Shown: one piece after another, positions 39,721 to 49,966 of the stretch
How the letters are laid out: each line of letters starts with the position of its first letter
Numbering within the stretch: position 1 is the stretch's first letter
Position numbers and translations under genes: made by a program
Source: Moritella sp. Urea-trap-13
Lineage (GTDB): Bacteria > Pseudomonadota > Gammaproteobacteria > Enterobacterales > Moritellaceae
Length of the DNA stretch: 64,000 nt
Assembly: GCF_002836355.1 (NCBI RefSeq)
Contig: NZ_PJCA01000031.1
Coordinates: forward strand, 496,001 to 560,000
Direction of reading: 5' to 3'
The notes under the pieces: generated by a model
Databases searched by the model: none
Seen by the model: the letters and a program-made list of their open reading frames with translations, nothing else
What the model was told of the DNA's origin: nothing

Positions 39721-40323
39721 TTATTTTAATGCATGACCTAATGATTGCAGGTAAGCAACCAAAGCGTCTAGTTCAGTTTTACCTTTAACAGCTTCTTCTG
39801 CACCAGCAATATCTGCATCTGTGTAAGGAACGTCAAAGTAGTCTTTAAAGATACTTAGTTTCGCAGCAGATTCTGAACCATCTAATACATTTTCAGCTAA
39901 CCAAGGGAAAGCAGGCATGTTTGATTCAGGAACAACACTACGTGGGTCAAGTAAATGTGCACGCTGCCAATCATCAGAATAACGACCACCAACACGCGCT
40001 AGATCAGGACCAGTACGTTTAGAACCCCACAAGAATGGATGCTCCCAAACAGATTCACCAGCAAGTGAATACGCACCGTAGCGCTCTGTTTCTGCACGGA
40101 AAGGACGGATCATTTGACTATGGCAAACAGAGCAGTTCTCACGGATATAGATATCACGACCTTCCATCTCTAGTGCCGTATAAGGGCGTAGAGTATCTAA
40201 AGGTTGAGTGGTATCTTTTTGCCAGAACAGTGGCATAATTTCAACCATTGCACCAAAGCTGATAGCAATAACGATGAAGATCGCTAGTAAACCGATGTTC
40301 TTTTCAATTAATTCATGTTTCAT
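39721..40323 (-). CDS. ccoO: cbb3 oxidase monoheme subunit CcoO
   Basis: Membrane-anchored cytochrome c subunit of 200 residues. An N-terminal anchor (about 10-30) precedes a heme c site CSVCH (C64, C67, H68), with the family segment [15 protein letters not shown] directly after. Met ligands are in SNMPAFPWL. It follows ccoN by 13 bases. Confidence 0.95.
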   Translation of the reverse strand: MKHELIEKNIGLLAIFIVIAISFGAMVEIMPLFWQKDTTQPLDTLRPYTALEMEGRDIYIRENCSVCHSQMIRPFRAETERYGAYSLAGESVWEHPFLWGSKRTGPDLARVGGRYSDDWQRAHLLDPRSVVPESNMPAFPWLAENVLDGSESAAKLSIFKDYFDVPYTDADIAGAEEAVKGKTELDALVAYLQSLGHALK

Positions 40324-40336
40324 AACTCTCTCCTAA

Positions 40337-41764
40337 TTATGCAGCTTCAGCGTCAGCTTTGATTGAGTGATCTGTAGCAGAGATTGTCTTAAAGACATTG
40401 TATGCCATCAATAGCATACCTAAAACAAAGAACACACCACCAATAAAGCGCACAAAGTAGAATGGATATGAAGCTTGAAGTGACTCAACAAAGCTATACG
40501 TTAATGTACCGTCAGCATTTACAGCTCTCCACATCAGCCCTTGCATAACACCAGAAATCCACATAGCGACAATATAAAGTACAGTACCTACAGTTGCTAA
40601 CCAGAAGTGAACGTTGATTAGCTTAATGCTATACATACGACCTTGGTTAAATAACACAGGGATTAAATGGTAGATAGCACCGATAGATACCATTGCAACC
40701 CAACCTAGTGCACCTGAATGTACGTGACCAATTGTCCAGTCAGTGTAATGCGATAATGCGTTTACACTCTTAATTGCCATCATCGGGCCTTCGAACGTAG
40801 ACATACCGTAGAAAGATAGAGATACAATTAGGAAACGTAGGATAGGGTCATAACGAAGTTTATGCCATGCGCCTGAAAGCGTCATGATACCGTTGATCAT
40901 ACCACCCCATGATGGAGCAAATAAAATTAACGACATAACCATACCAACTGATTGAGTCCAATCAGGTAGTGCCGTGTAATGAAGGTGGTGAGGACCAGCC
41001 CAAATGTACAGCGATACTAATGCCCAGAAATGCACAATCGATAAACGGTATGAGTAAACAGGGCGGTTTGCTTGTTTAGGCACGAAATAGTACATCATAC
41101 CTAGGAAACCAGCTGTTAGAAGGAAGCCAACTGCATTGTGGCCGTACCACCACTGAACCATTGCGTCGATAGCGCCACCGTAAATAGAATAAGACTTCAT
41201 CATATTTAGTGGGATAGCGGCATTGTTTACAATATGTAATATAGCTACAGTTAAAATGAATGCACCAAAGAACCAGTTCGCTACATAAATATGTGACGTA
41301 CGGCGTTTAATAATGGTACCAAAGAATACAATTGCATAGATAACCCAAACGACAGCAATTAAGATACTAATTGGCCATTCAAGTTCAGCGTATTCTTTTG
41401 ATGTGTTATACCCAAGTGGTAATGATATAACCGCTGAAAGAATAACAAGTTGCCAACCCCAAAATACAATCGCAGGTAAAACACCGCCGAATAAGCGCGC
41501 TTGACACGTACGTTGAACAACATAAAAAGATGTTGCCATTAGGGCCGAAGTACCAAATGCAAAGATTACTGCATTGGTATGTAGGGGACGAAGACGGCTA
41601 TAGGTTAACCAAGGTGTATCGAAGTTTAGTGCAGGCCAAATTAGCTGTGCTGCGATTAGCACACCTACTGACATACCAACAATACCCCAGATAACAGCCA
41701 TCACAGTAAACTGTCGTACAACTTTATAGTTATAGTCAGTTTTTATAGGTGAATGAGAGCTCAT
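40337..41764 (-). CDS. ccoN: cbb3 oxidase catalytic subunit CcoN
   Basis: Heme-copper oxidase catalytic subunit of the high-affinity cbb3 type, 475 residues with about twelve membrane helices. His ligands are in [36 protein letters not shown] and [14 protein letters not shown]; the WYGHNAVGF segment carries the Tyr of the active-site cross-link family. It is the first gene of ccoNOQP. Two perfect FNR boxes lie 200-260 bases upstream, consistent with induction under low oxygen. Confidence 0.96.
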   Translation of the reverse strand: MSSHSPIKTDYNYKVVRQFTVMAVIWGIVGMSVGVLIAAQLIWPALNFDTPWLTYSRLRPLHTNAVIFAFGTSALMATSFYVVQRTCQARLFGGVLPAIVFWGWQLVILSAVISLPLGYNTSKEYAELEWPISILIAVVWVIYAIVFFGTIIKRRTSHIYVANWFFGAFILTVAILHIVNNAAIPLNMMKSYSIYGGAIDAMVQWWYGHNAVGFLLTAGFLGMMYYFVPKQANRPVYSYRLSIVHFWALVSLYIWAGPHHLHYTALPDWTQSVGMVMSLILFAPSWGGMINGIMTLSGAWHKLRYDPILRFLIVSLSFYGMSTFEGPMMAIKSVNALSHYTDWTIGHVHSGALGWVAMVSIGAIYHLIPVLFNQGRMYSIKLINVHFWLATVGTVLYIVAMWISGVMQGLMWRAVNADGTLTYSFVESLQASYPFYFVRFIGGVFFVLGMLLMAYNVFKTISATDHSIKADAEAA

Positions 41765-41960
41765 ATTTTGCTTCCGGTGCTACGAATTATTAAACATCTT
41801 ACGATGCGTGAATACCCAAAATGAATATGTGTAAATATAGGTAATCTAAATTGACAGTCATACTCAGATGGGGATATTACGCGATTTTTCGTAACATTAA
41901 CAGCGGAATTTGTTTGTTATATTGTTAAAAACGTTCTAAAAATAGTACGTTAAAGCTAGT

Positions 41961-41974
41961 TTGATTTAGATCAA
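41961..41974 (-). promoter_or_regulatory. FNR box upstream of ccoN (proximal)
   Basis: TTGATTTAGATCAA matches the FNR consensus TTGAT-N4-ATCAA exactly. It lies about 197 bases before the ccoN start, in a 455-base gap that otherwise holds only a second box and the pgm terminator. Confidence 0.85.
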
Positions 41975-42011
41975 GTAAACGGGCGTGAAAAATGGAATTT
42001 CGACATGTGAA

Positions 42012-42025
42012 TTGATAATGATCAA
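42012..42025 (-). promoter_or_regulatory. FNR box upstream of ccoN (distal)
   Basis: TTGATAATGATCAA is a second perfect FNR box, 51 bases centre-to-centre from the first. Nearly five helical turns separate them, so two dimers would face the same side. Confidence 0.8.
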
Positions 42026-42124
42026 TCAAAAAATGGCAGTGAATTTTTGAAACCAATTTGTATATGTATAAATTAACATACAAACACATAATGTTGTTCA
42101 GGTATGGTTAACCAGATGTTAAGC

Positions 42125-42170
42125 AAAAAAAGACAGAACACTCTCACTATAAATTGAGTATTCTGTCTTT
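42125..42170 (-). terminator. Terminator of pgm
   Basis: AAAGACAGAA-C-ACTC pairs with GAGT-A-TTCTGTCTTT through one mismatch. On the minus strand it ends in seven T residues. It lies just after the pgm stop. Confidence 0.85.
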
Positions 42171-42219
42171 CAGTTCTATTAACGCTTAAATTTATTCCAA
42201 TTCATTATTAGTAATGTTT

Positions 42220-43857
42220 TTAAGCTTTTAGCGCTGCTGACACAATTTCTTGTGCTTCGCTCAAAATTAACGCTAAATGTGCTTCATTTTTGAAACTTTC
42301 AGCATAGATTTTGTAAATCGCTTCTGTGCCTGATGGACGCGCAGCAAACCAACCGTTTTCAGTTGTTACTTTTAAACCACCAATTTTGCCATCGTTACCT
42401 GGGGCATTTGTTAATTTAGCTGTAATCGTTTCGCCTGCTAACATGTTTGCCTGAACAAGTTCTGGCGATAAGTTAGAAAGGATCGCTTTTTCTTCAAATG
42501 AAGCTGGCGCATCGATACGATTATAAACAGGTGAACCGAATTCAGTCGTAAGCTCTGCATACAGTTGCGCTGGATCTTTACCTGTAACTGCGAGGATCTC
42601 TGCAGAAAGTAAGGCTAAAATAATGCCGTCTTTATCTGTCGTCCAAACTGTGCCGTCTTTACGTAAGAACGATGCGCCAGCACTTTCTTCACCACCAAAG
42701 GCAAATTCAGCTGTGTGTAATCCTTCAACAAACCATTTAAAGCCAACAGGTACTTCACAAAGTGGGCGTTCAATCTTCGCGGCTACGCGATCGATCATCG
42801 AGCTTGATACTAGGGTTTTACCTACTTTTGCATTTACCGGCCAGTTTGTGCGGTTGGTAAATAAGTATTGGATTGCAACAGCAAGGTAATGGTTTGGATT
42901 CATCAAGCCGCTTTTAGTAACAATACCGTGGCGGTCATAATCGGGATCATTACCAATCGCGATATCAAAATCATCTTTCAAGCTGATCAGACTTGCCATA
43001 GCATACGGTGATGAACAATCCATACGGATCTTGCCATCTTTATCTAGACACATAAATGAAAAGCTTGGGTCAACGCGATCATTCACAACAGTAATATCTA
43101 AGTTGTATTTCGCTGCAATCACATCCCAATAAGCAAAGCCTGAACCGCCTAAGGTATCAACGCCGATCTTAATGCCTGCATCAGCAATGGCTTTTAGGTT
43201 AAGCACGTTTTCTAAATCAGCAACATAAGGTGCTACATAATCAATTTCTTGATAATGCGCAGACTCGATAGCAATCGCAAAGCTAATACGCTTAACAGCC
43301 ACTAGCCCTTCAGCAATAATATCGTTAGCACGGTTTTCAATGATTTTTGTTACATCGCCATCAGCAGGCCCGCCATGTGGTGGGTTGTATTTAATACCGC
43401 CATCTTGTGGTGGATTATGTGATGGTGTGATAACAATACCGTCAGCTTGAATATTGCTGTGACTGTTATGGCTTAAAATAGCATGTGAGATAACAGGCGT
43501 AGGGGTAAAACCGTCATCTGCTTGAACACGTACATCAACACCATTGGCAACTAATACTTCAATTACTGAGATATTTGCAGGTTCTGATAATGCATGAGTA
43601 TCTTTACCGATGAATAAAGGTCCGGTAATACCTCGTTCTAGGCGGTATTCTGCAATCGCTTGGCTAATTGCCAGAATATGGTCTTCATTAAAAGAAGATG
43701 CAAAAGCATTACCGCGATGGCCTGAAGTACCAAATGCAACACGCTGCGCAATCTTAGTAACATCAGGTTTATTGATGTAATAATTAGACACGAGTGCGGG
43801 GATATTACAAAGATCTGAATTTTGCGCCTTTTGTCCGGCTCTTGGATGAACTGCCAT
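42220..43857 (-). CDS. pgm: Phosphoglucomutase (alpha-D-glucose phosphate-specific)
   Basis: Interconverts glucose-1-phosphate and glucose-6-phosphate. The 545-residue chain has the phosphoserine loop [15 protein letters not shown] near residue 142, a metal-binding DPDYDRHG segment, a sugar-binding GGEESAGAS loop and a phosphate-binding [10 protein letters not shown] near the C-terminus. It is a single-gene unit without a LacI-type operator. It lies 0.8 kb from the beta-glucan locus, whose phosphorylase should make glucose-1-phosphate. Confidence 0.95.
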   Translation of the reverse strand: MAVHPRAGQKAQNSDLCNIPALVSNYYINKPDVTKIAQRVAFGTSGHRGNAFASSFNEDHILAISQAIAEYRLERGITGPLFIGKDTHALSEPANISVIEVLVANGVDVRVQADDGFTPTPVISHAILSHNSHSNIQADGIVITPSHNPPQDGGIKYNPPHGGPADGDVTKIIENRANDIIAEGLVAVKRISFAIAIESAHYQEIDYVAPYVADLENVLNLKAIADAGIKIGVDTLGGSGFAYWDVIAAKYNLDITVVNDRVDPSFSFMCLDKDGKIRMDCSSPYAMASLISLKDDFDIAIGNDPDYDRHGIVTKSGLMNPNHYLAVAIQYLFTNRTNWPVNAKVGKTLVSSSMIDRVAAKIERPLCEVPVGFKWFVEGLHTAEFAFGGEESAGASFLRKDGTVWTTDKDGIILALLSAEILAVTGKDPAQLYAELTTEFGSPVYNRIDAPASFEEKAILSNLSPELVQANMLAGETITAKLTNAPGNDGKIGGLKVTTENGWFAARPSGTEAIYKIYAESFKNEAHLALILSEAQEIVSAALKA

Positions 43858-44107
43858 GTGTTATTTTGTCCTTAAATAAATGAAAGCGGTTATAAATTAA
43901 ATTGTTATCAGTATACCTCTTATAAGTTAATTTTGGCACATCCTTTCATTTGAAAGGTTGTTTTTTTGTCAAAAACTGGTCTTAACAGTTATTTTTGCGC
44001 TTTCTATAACCAGTAAATTAACACGATTAATTAAGACTCTAGTCAGAGACTGATAGCTTATGATAAAATAAGGGATTGTAAATTATTTATTTAAAGTAGA
44101 GTTAGTC

Positions 44108-44389
44108 ATGGCGAGTACAGCTGCAGCATTGCATATCCTAGTTAAGCACGAAGAAAAAGCATATGAAATCTTAGAAAAACTTGAAAAAGGTGGCAACTTT
44201 CAAAAACTTGCTAAATCACATTCTATTTGCCCATCAAAGAAAGATGGTGGCAACTTAGGTGAATTTAGAAAGGGCGCTATGGTTCCCGCTTTTGATAAAG
44301 TAGTATTTAACGGTGAAATCCTAGCGAACCTAGGACCAGTTAAAACAAAACACGGTTACCATATTATTAAGGTTTTATTTCGTACTTGA
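44108..44389 (+). CDS. ppiC: Parvulin-type peptidyl-prolyl isomerase PpiC
   Basis: Small cytoplasmic parvulin of 93 residues that speeds cis-trans isomerisation at proline. The one domain is complete: [13 protein letters not shown] at the start, [23 protein letters not shown] in the middle and [10 protein letters not shown] at the end. E. coli PpiC has 93 residues. It is followed by a hairpin and is monocistronic. Confidence 0.93.
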   Translation: MASTAAALHILVKHEEKAYEILEKLEKGGNFQKLAKSHSICPSKKDGGNLGEFRKGAMVPAFDKVVFNGEILANLGPVKTKHGYHIIKVLFRT

Positions 44390-44425
44390 TAAACCATTTA
44401 ATTCTTTTAAATGTCAAATTAAAGA

Positions 44426-44446
44426 ACGGCTCAGTTGAGCCGTATT
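44426..44446 (+). terminator. Possible terminator of ppiC
   Basis: ACGGCTCA and TGAGCCGT form a perfect 8-bp stem with a very short loop. Only ATTT follows, so it may be weak. Confidence 0.5.
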
Positions 44447-44616
44447 TAGTCAACGCCTCAATTATCATAATCTAGCTTAAAAATCCTCTTTCATTATATA
44501 ACCTTTATTACTCATTCTTATCTTTCGCTTTCTTGCCTTACTATATCGTGATAGCTAACCATAATCAGCCTAATTTGATTGCCTCCTCATTTTTATTTGA
44601 ATTGTGAACTAGGGTC

Positions 44617-44634
44617 TAGGTAAGCGCTTTCTTT
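44617..44634 (+). promoter_or_regulatory. LacI-family operator 1, before GH30 pseudogene
   Basis: TAGGTAAGCGCTTTCTTT contains the AAGCGCTT core and one full AAAGAAAG half (read on the other strand). It is 55 bases before the GH30 start. Although the gene is broken, its control site is intact. Confidence 0.75.
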
Positions 44635-44688
44635 TGGTATTTAGTATATTGTTTTATAATTCCAATAAAATAGATTAATGGAGAAATA

Positions 44689-45924
44689 ATGAAACTTTAC
44701 CAAACAGTTAAAGACAGTGATTTACTTTTAAGTGAAACGGATCTATATGATCTGCATAAAGATTATGAGCGAAAAGGTGAAACGACCTATACCGATGCTG
44801 GTGAGCTGCATAAGATTTATATGGATGAGTCTAAGACATTTCAAGAGTGGGAAGGATTTGGTGGTGCTTTTACAGAGTCCGCAGCAGATGTGTTTAATAG
44901 AATGAGTCCTGAGAAGCAGAAAATAATGATGGAGGCTTATTTTCATCCTGAGAAAGGCATTGGATATAACTTCTGCAGAACCCATATCAACAGCTGTGAT
45001 TTTTCGTTGGAAAATTGGGCATGCTGTGAAACAGAAGATCCGGAACTGAAAGATTTTAATCTTGCTCGAGATAAACAACAGATCATCCCGATGATTGAAT
45101 GGGCTAAAGAATTAGCAAATGAAGAGATAACTCTTTTTTCTTCACCCTGGAGTCCGCCTGCATGGATGAAAACGAATGGGAAAATGAATCATGGCGGAAA
45201 GTTAAAAGGTGAACACCGTCAAATATGGGCTCTTTATTATTGTAAGTATATTAAAGCGATGCATGCAGAAGGGATCACAATCTCTGCATTAACAATACAG
45301 AATGAGCCAGCAGCTACGCAAATATGGGATTCATGTGTATCACTTCGGAAGAGGAACGTGATTTTGTCCGTGATTACCTTGGCCCTACTTTGGACAAAGA
45401 GGGGCCAAGGGCATATCAAATTAGTATGCTGGGATCATAATCGTGCAGAGGCCTATGATCGCGCTCAGAAAATGTTTGATGATGAAGTTGCATGCAAATA
45501 TGTCTATGGTATCGGTATTCACTGGTATATGGGGGATAATTACCAAAACCTGAAATTGATCAATGATATCTACCGGGATAAAAAAATATGGTTTACCGAG
45601 GGCTGCCAGGAAAATGGACCGCATATTGGTGATTGGAATGTGGGTGAACGTTACGCACACTCAATGATTAATGATTAATGATTAATGATTTAAATTTACT
45701 ATTTGGCTCACTTTTCTAAGTTTATAAAGAAAGGTGCAAAACGTTTCGCGGTATGTACAACAACAGATGTCATTGAAGCAACCGGATTTATTAATCCTAA
45801 TGGCGAAAAGATAATCGTTGTATGTAATAACTCAGAAAAAAGTTTAACGTATGCACTACATAATATAGATAAAGGGGGCTATATCGCCATACCTGCAAGG
45901 TCTATCCAGACCATGGTAATTTAA
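44689..45924 (+). pseudogene. GH30 glycoside hydrolase, frameshifted and internally deleted
   Basis: The frame from ATG 44689 (GGAG upstream) encodes a GH30-type glucosidase or beta-1,6-glucanase without signal peptide. Landmarks are EWEGFGGAFTESAA, FSSPWSPPAWMKTNG, acid/base Glu in IQNEP (E206) and nucleophile Glu in WFTEGC (E304). Three lesions are visible. Bases 45337-45410 are read out of frame: the correct frame there gives TSEEERDFVRDYLGPTLDKEG, so a lost base near 45337 and an extra base near 45405 compensate. At 45664-45690 a 7-base unit (ATGATTA) has expanded, adding 14 bases and a TAA after residue 329. Just beyond, roughly 40-50 residues are missing before the C-terminal beta domain resumes in another frame (AHFSKFIKKGAKRFAV) and ends at 45924. 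Confidence 0.85.
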
Positions 45925-46305
45925 TCTATCCATAGTGATGTTGTTACGCGGCTGGAGAAGGGATTTTACGAACTTACAGTGGACTTCGTGAAACCCTGCC
46001 TAGAGTTAGATCATTCATGTTTACGAAGGATTAAATTCCCAGAGGGGAGGCATCAACTTTGTGAGTTGATTCTGATTATAACCACTAAGGGTCACATTAA
46101 TAATGGTCGACTATTGCTTAAGTGTGATCAAAGTGCAGTTTTCTAATAAACCATGTTGCACCTGTGAATATCGTGGCATAGTATTTACGGAAAGAAAGCG
46201 CTTTCTTTATGTGAATTGGAATATCTATCATCAGTATAGTATTTGCGTATACATTTAAAAGTGACTGTTTTCTGCTGATTTTTTTGAATTTAAAAGGATT
46301 ATTCA
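45925..46305. other. 381-base gap with an orphan open frame
   Basis: No complete gene is supported. One plus-strand frame is open from the GH30 stop to TAA at 46146 (about 73 codons, with FYELTVDFVKPCLELDHSC and KFPEGRHQLCELIL) and looks more protein-like than chance, but it has no good start codon. It may be a remnant of another gene. The right part holds operator 2 and the promoter of the binding-protein gene. Confidence 0.4.
46191..46208 (+). promoter_or_regulatory. LacI-family operator 2, before ABC binding protein
   Basis: AAAGAAAGCGCTTTCTTT is a perfect 18-bp palindrome, about 97 bases before the start of the substrate-binding protein gene. Confidence 0.85.
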
Positions 46306-47949
46306 ATGCATAGTAAAAAAATTCTAGCGTCGATTGTATGTGGCCTATTAATATCCGCCAACGGTGTTATGGCTGAAGATATTAAACAGGGTGGGACATT
46401 AACTGTACCTATTATAAATACAGGTTTTGTTGAGAACTTCAACCCGTATACAACTGCTGGTTTATATGATGGGCTCATGTTTGAGCCATTAATGATGTTT
46501 AACAATATGACGGGGAAAGTTGAATACCGTTTAGCAAAATCCGCTGAATATTCAAAAGATCTGAAAACAATCACGATTACACTGCGTGATGGACTGACCT
46601 GGTCTGACAGTAAGCCGTTGACAGCAAAAGATGTAGCATTCAGTTATACAATGACTAAAACTGCACCTGCGTTTGACCAAAAAGCAATTTGGACAACTGG
46701 TAACTTAATAAGCGTTACAGCTACTGATGAGAAGACAGTTGTTTTTAAATTAAATAAGGCTGATTCGACATTTATTTGGAGCCTACCAAAGTACCATATC
46801 GTACCTGAGCATATTTGGGGTAAGGTTGCCGCTAAAGATTTACCAACCTTCATGAATCTAAATCCTGTAGGCAGTGGCCCGCTAACTGATGTTAAATATG
46901 TTAAGGCACAACAGATACAACTTTGTCGTAATGACAGTTACTACCTTGAAAATCGTCCCTATATTGATTGTATGATATTCCGTTCATACAATGATAATTC
47001 ACAAATTCAACCGGCATTAATGAAAGGTGACATTGATTGGGGATCTAACTTTATTGCAGATATTGACAATACTTTCGTAGCAGCAGATCCGAAAAACAAT
47101 CATTACTGGTATCCGGCAAATGACGCAATTCATCTCTATGTGAATACTAAAGAGAAGCCTTTTGATGATTTGAATGTGCGTAAAGCCTTATCTATGGCGC
47201 TGAATCGTGATGAAATTGTTGATATCGCTGCTTATGGTTACCCGATTGCTAACTTTAATGCGGGTGGTATTGGTGAACTTTATGGTAAATTTATCAATAA
47301 AGACATATCAGAAAAATACAAAGAGATCACAACTTATAATCCGGTAAAAGCGAATGAGCTGCTTGATCAATCTGGTTATAAAGATAGTGATGGTGATGGG
47401 TTCAGAGAGATCGCTAATGGCGAAAACATTGAATTTGACATCAATGTTGTTAACGGTTGGACTGACTGGATACAAGTAGTCCAGATGGTTACTGAGTATT
47501 ATGAAGAGATTGGTATCAAAGCAAACGTGAAAACAGTTGACTGGTCTGTTTATGACAGTGGCTTGAAAGACAGTAAATACAAGATGTCAATTAACTGGTC
47601 AATGGTTGCGACTAATCCGATTGAGGCTTACCAGACCTATTTCTTAAGCTCACAGATTGGTAAAAGCTGGCATGCAGGTCATGGTGTACGTTCACCTGAA
47701 ATTGAAAACCTGATTAAGAGCTTCGGCCTGACTAACGATGCTAAGAAGCAACAAGATATACTGGACCAACTACAAGAATTTACAGCCGAAAATATGCCGT
47801 TTATTCCACTATTTTCAAATGCGACATGGTTCCAGTACAGTACAGCTAAATTTATTGGCTGGCCAAATGAGAAAAATCCGTATGTTCAACCTGTTTTTTA
47901 TAGTAGTGGAAATCGTAACTTGATTATCAACAACCTTCACCTTAAATAA
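46306..47949 (+). CDS. ABC transporter family 5 substrate-binding protein, oligosaccharide candidate
   Basis: Periplasmic binding protein of 547 residues with a signal peptide (about 1-24, GVMA/ED). It belongs to the oligopeptide/nickel/opine family 5 (YSKDLKTITITLRDGLTWSDSKPLTAKDV; DDLNVRKALSMALNRDEIV). In Vibrio and in Thermotoga, proteins of this type also carry cello- and chito-oligosaccharides. The operator upstream, and the phosphorylase and GH16 in the same regulon, argue that it binds beta-glucan oligosaccharides rather than peptides. It heads a five-gene transporter run and is followed by a hairpin. Confidence 0.85.
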   Translation: MHSKKILASIVCGLLISANGVMAEDIKQGGTLTVPIINTGFVENFNPYTTAGLYDGLMFEPLMMFNNMTGKVEYRLAKSAEYSKDLKTITITLRDGLTWSDSKPLTAKDVAFSYTMTKTAPAFDQKAIWTTGNLISVTATDEKTVVFKLNKADSTFIWSLPKYHIVPEHIWGKVAAKDLPTFMNLNPVGSGPLTDVKYVKAQQIQLCRNDSYYLENRPYIDCMIFRSYNDNSQIQPALMKGDIDWGSNFIADIDNTFVAADPKNNHYWYPANDAIHLYVNTKEKPFDDLNVRKALSMALNRDEIVDIAAYGYPIANFNAGGIGELYGKFINKDISEKYKEITTYNPVKANELLDQSGYKDSDGDGFREIANGENIEFDINVVNGWTDWIQVVQMVTEYYEEIGIKANVKTVDWSVYDSGLKDSKYKMSINWSMVATNPIEAYQTYFLSSQIGKSWHAGHGVRSPEIENLIKSFGLTNDAKKQQDILDQLQEFTAENMPFIPLFSNATWFQYSTAKFIGWPNEKNPYVQPVFYSSGNRNLIINNLHLK

Positions 47950-47962
47950 CAGAGAGATAGCA

Positions 47963-47985
47963 AAAGAGCCACTTTGTGGCTCTTT
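47963..47985 (+). terminator. Intra-operon hairpin between binding-protein and permease genes
   Basis: AAAGAGCCAC and GTGGCTCTTT form a perfect 10-bp stem with a 3-base loop, followed by AATTATT. It sits in the 52-base gap and could stop part of the transcription or protect the upstream message. Confidence 0.75.
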
Positions 47986-48001
47986 AATTATTGGAAAAAT
48001 T

Positions 48002-48976
48002 ATGAGTTTTATACTACGTAGACTTAGTTTTTATTTCACTGCTTTCCTGATAGCAATTTCATTTAACTTTATGCTGCCAAGAATGATGCCGGGCGATCCG
48101 ATTGAGGCGATGTTTGCTGCAGCGCAGGGTAAAATGGATATCGCGCAGATGGATGCAGTAAGAGAGATGTATGGCTTTATGGATGGTTCTGTTTTTGAGC
48201 AGTACATCTCATATATGCTAAGTGTTTTCACACTCGATCTTGGGCCTTCAGTATTAATGTTTCCTATTGATGTGACAACAGTGGTCGGCATGGCGTTGCC
48301 ATGGACTATGTTTTTAGCATTAGGCTCATTGATTATCGCTTTAATTATTGGGGTTTCGATAGGAACCTATGCATCATATCGCCGAGAAGGTTTCTTCGGA
48401 CAATTTGTGCCGCCATTTTTAGCTTTTCTCAGTAATTTTCCATACATTGTAACCGCGCTATTGCTGTTTTATTTCTTCGGCTTAAAGCTTGAAGTTTTAC
48501 CACTCGCATATACCTATGACCCTTCACTCGATCCTGGATTTACATGGGAATTTATCGGTAGTGTGGCAAAACATGCGATTTTACCAATGGGCTCAATGAT
48601 TTTAGTGGGTATCGCCACTTGGGTGTTTAATATGCGTAATGCGATGATCAATGTGCTTGGTGAAGACTACGTCACAATGGCTGAAGCAAAAGGCTTAAGC
48701 AGTTTCCGTGTGATGTACCGATATGCAGGACGAAATGCAATCTTGCCGGTTGCAACAGCCATCGCGATGGCGATTGGTTTCTCTTTTGCAGGTTCAATTA
48801 TGACAGAGGTAGTGTTTAACTATCAGGGTTTGGGTAACATTCTACTGAAAGCTATTATGGCGCGAGACTATCCTCTTATTCAGGCGATACTACTGATTCT
48901 TGTATCAGCGGTGCTGACCGCTAACTTTATTGCCGATCTGCTTTATGTATGGCTCGACCCTCGTATTTCTAAATAA
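48002..48976 (+). CDS. ABC transporter permease, DppB/OppB type
   Basis: Inner-membrane permease of 324 residues with six hydrophobic segments. The N-terminal segment (LSFYFTAFLIAISFNFMLPRMMPGDP) is typical of OppB-like proteins, and the ATPase-contact loop is EAKGLSSFRVMYRYAGRNA near residue 228. It pairs with the following permease, from which it is separated by 9 bases. Confidence 0.9.
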   Translation: MSFILRRLSFYFTAFLIAISFNFMLPRMMPGDPIEAMFAAAQGKMDIAQMDAVREMYGFMDGSVFEQYISYMLSVFTLDLGPSVLMFPIDVTTVVGMALPWTMFLALGSLIIALIIGVSIGTYASYRREGFFGQFVPPFLAFLSNFPYIVTALLLFYFFGLKLEVLPLAYTYDPSLDPGFTWEFIGSVAKHAILPMGSMILVGIATWVFNMRNAMINVLGEDYVTMAEAKGLSSFRVMYRYAGRNAILPVATAIAMAIGFSFAGSIMTEVVFNYQGLGNILLKAIMARDYPLIQAILLILVSAVLTANFIADLLYVWLDPRISK

Positions 48977-48985
48977 GGTATAGAT

Positions 48986-49966
48986 ATGAACAATTCAATA
49001 TCTCCAGATGTTAATGCATCCGATATTCATCATGACAGTGAGTTTGGCCAGAAATTTAGCGCTGCATGGATGAAAATCAAAGCGTTTTTCCATGGTAATC
49101 CGCCCGCTATTATTGGTGGTTTTTTAATGACAGTTATTCTGCTTGGTGCTTTATTCGCGCCAGTATTATCCACGCATAATCCAGATAAGCGTGTCGCTAG
49201 ACCGCATGAGGCACCAAGTGCTGATCATATTTTGGGCTCAACGCGAAATGGCCGAGATGTATTTAGTCAAGTACTTCAAGGCGCAAGAAAAACGCTAAGC
49301 GTTGCTCTTTTTGCTGGAGTTATTGCCACGGTAATAGCTGTTTCTGTTGGGGTTACCTCTGGTTATTTTGGTGGGAGAATTGATGAATGGATGAACTTTG
49401 CGACTAATGTATTCCTGGTATTTCCACAACTGCCCTTATTGATTGTACTTGCAGCCTTTTTGGGACAGGTTAGTTCGATAGCGATAGCCGTGCTGCTCGG
49501 CGTCACGTCTTGGCCTTGGGGGGCGAGGGTAATACGCTCACAGACGATGGCAATCAGAAGCAAAGAATTTATTATTTCAGCAGAAGTGATGGGCGAGTCT
49601 AAAATACGAATTATTCTTGTGGAAATTCTGCCTAATCTAATCTCGATTGTATTTGGTGGTTTTCTTGGCACCGTTATCTACGCAATGGGCGCTGAAGCGG
49701 CTCTTGGTTTCCTCGGTTTAGGTGACGCCACTGAAGTAAGCTGGGGTTCAATGTTGTACTGGGCGCAAGTATCTTCTTCTTTATATACTGGCGCTTGGTG
49801 GGAGATGCTTGTTCCGGCAATTGCTTTAGCATTAACGGGCGGTGCATTGGCACTTATCAATATGTCGATTGATCAAGTTAGTAATCCGAAACTTAAAACT
49901 GGCCCACATCTGAAATTATGGAAAAAGTTGAATAAAGAAGCAAATAAACGTAGAGGTCTAGTATGA
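48986..49966 (+). CDS. ABC transporter permease, DppC/OppC type
   Basis: Inner-membrane permease of 326 residues. A cytoplasmic N-terminus of about 45 residues precedes the first membrane segment, then HILGSTRNGRDVFSQVLQGARKTL, the usual OppC-type motif. The EAA-like loop is SAEVMGESKIRIILVEILPN near residue 193. Its stop overlaps the next ATG (ATGA), so expression of the ATPase is coupled. Confidence 0.9.
   Translation: MNNSISPDVNASDIHHDSEFGQKFSAAWMKIKAFFHGNPPAIIGGFLMTVILLGALFAPVLSTHNPDKRVARPHEAPSADHILGSTRNGRDVFSQVLQGARKTLSVALFAGVIATVIAVSVGVTSGYFGGRIDEWMNFATNVFLVFPQLPLLIVLAAFLGQVSSIAIAVLLGVTSWPWGARVIRSQTMAIRSKEFIISAEVMGESKIRIILVEILPNLISIVFGGFLGTVIYAMGAEAALGFLGLGDATEVSWGSMLYWAQVSSSLYTGAWWEMLVPAIALALTGGALALINMSIDQVSNPKLKTGPHLKLWKKLNKEANKRRGLV

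Noticed and set aside
44743-45660. Minus-strand frames within the GH30 region
   Set aside because: They overlap clear GH30 coding sequence, show no motifs and are shadows.
45703-45924. A separate small gene after the GH30 frame
   Set aside because: Its product (AHFSKFIKKGAKRFAV...) is the C-terminal domain of the same GH30 protein in another frame, so it belongs to the pseudogene.
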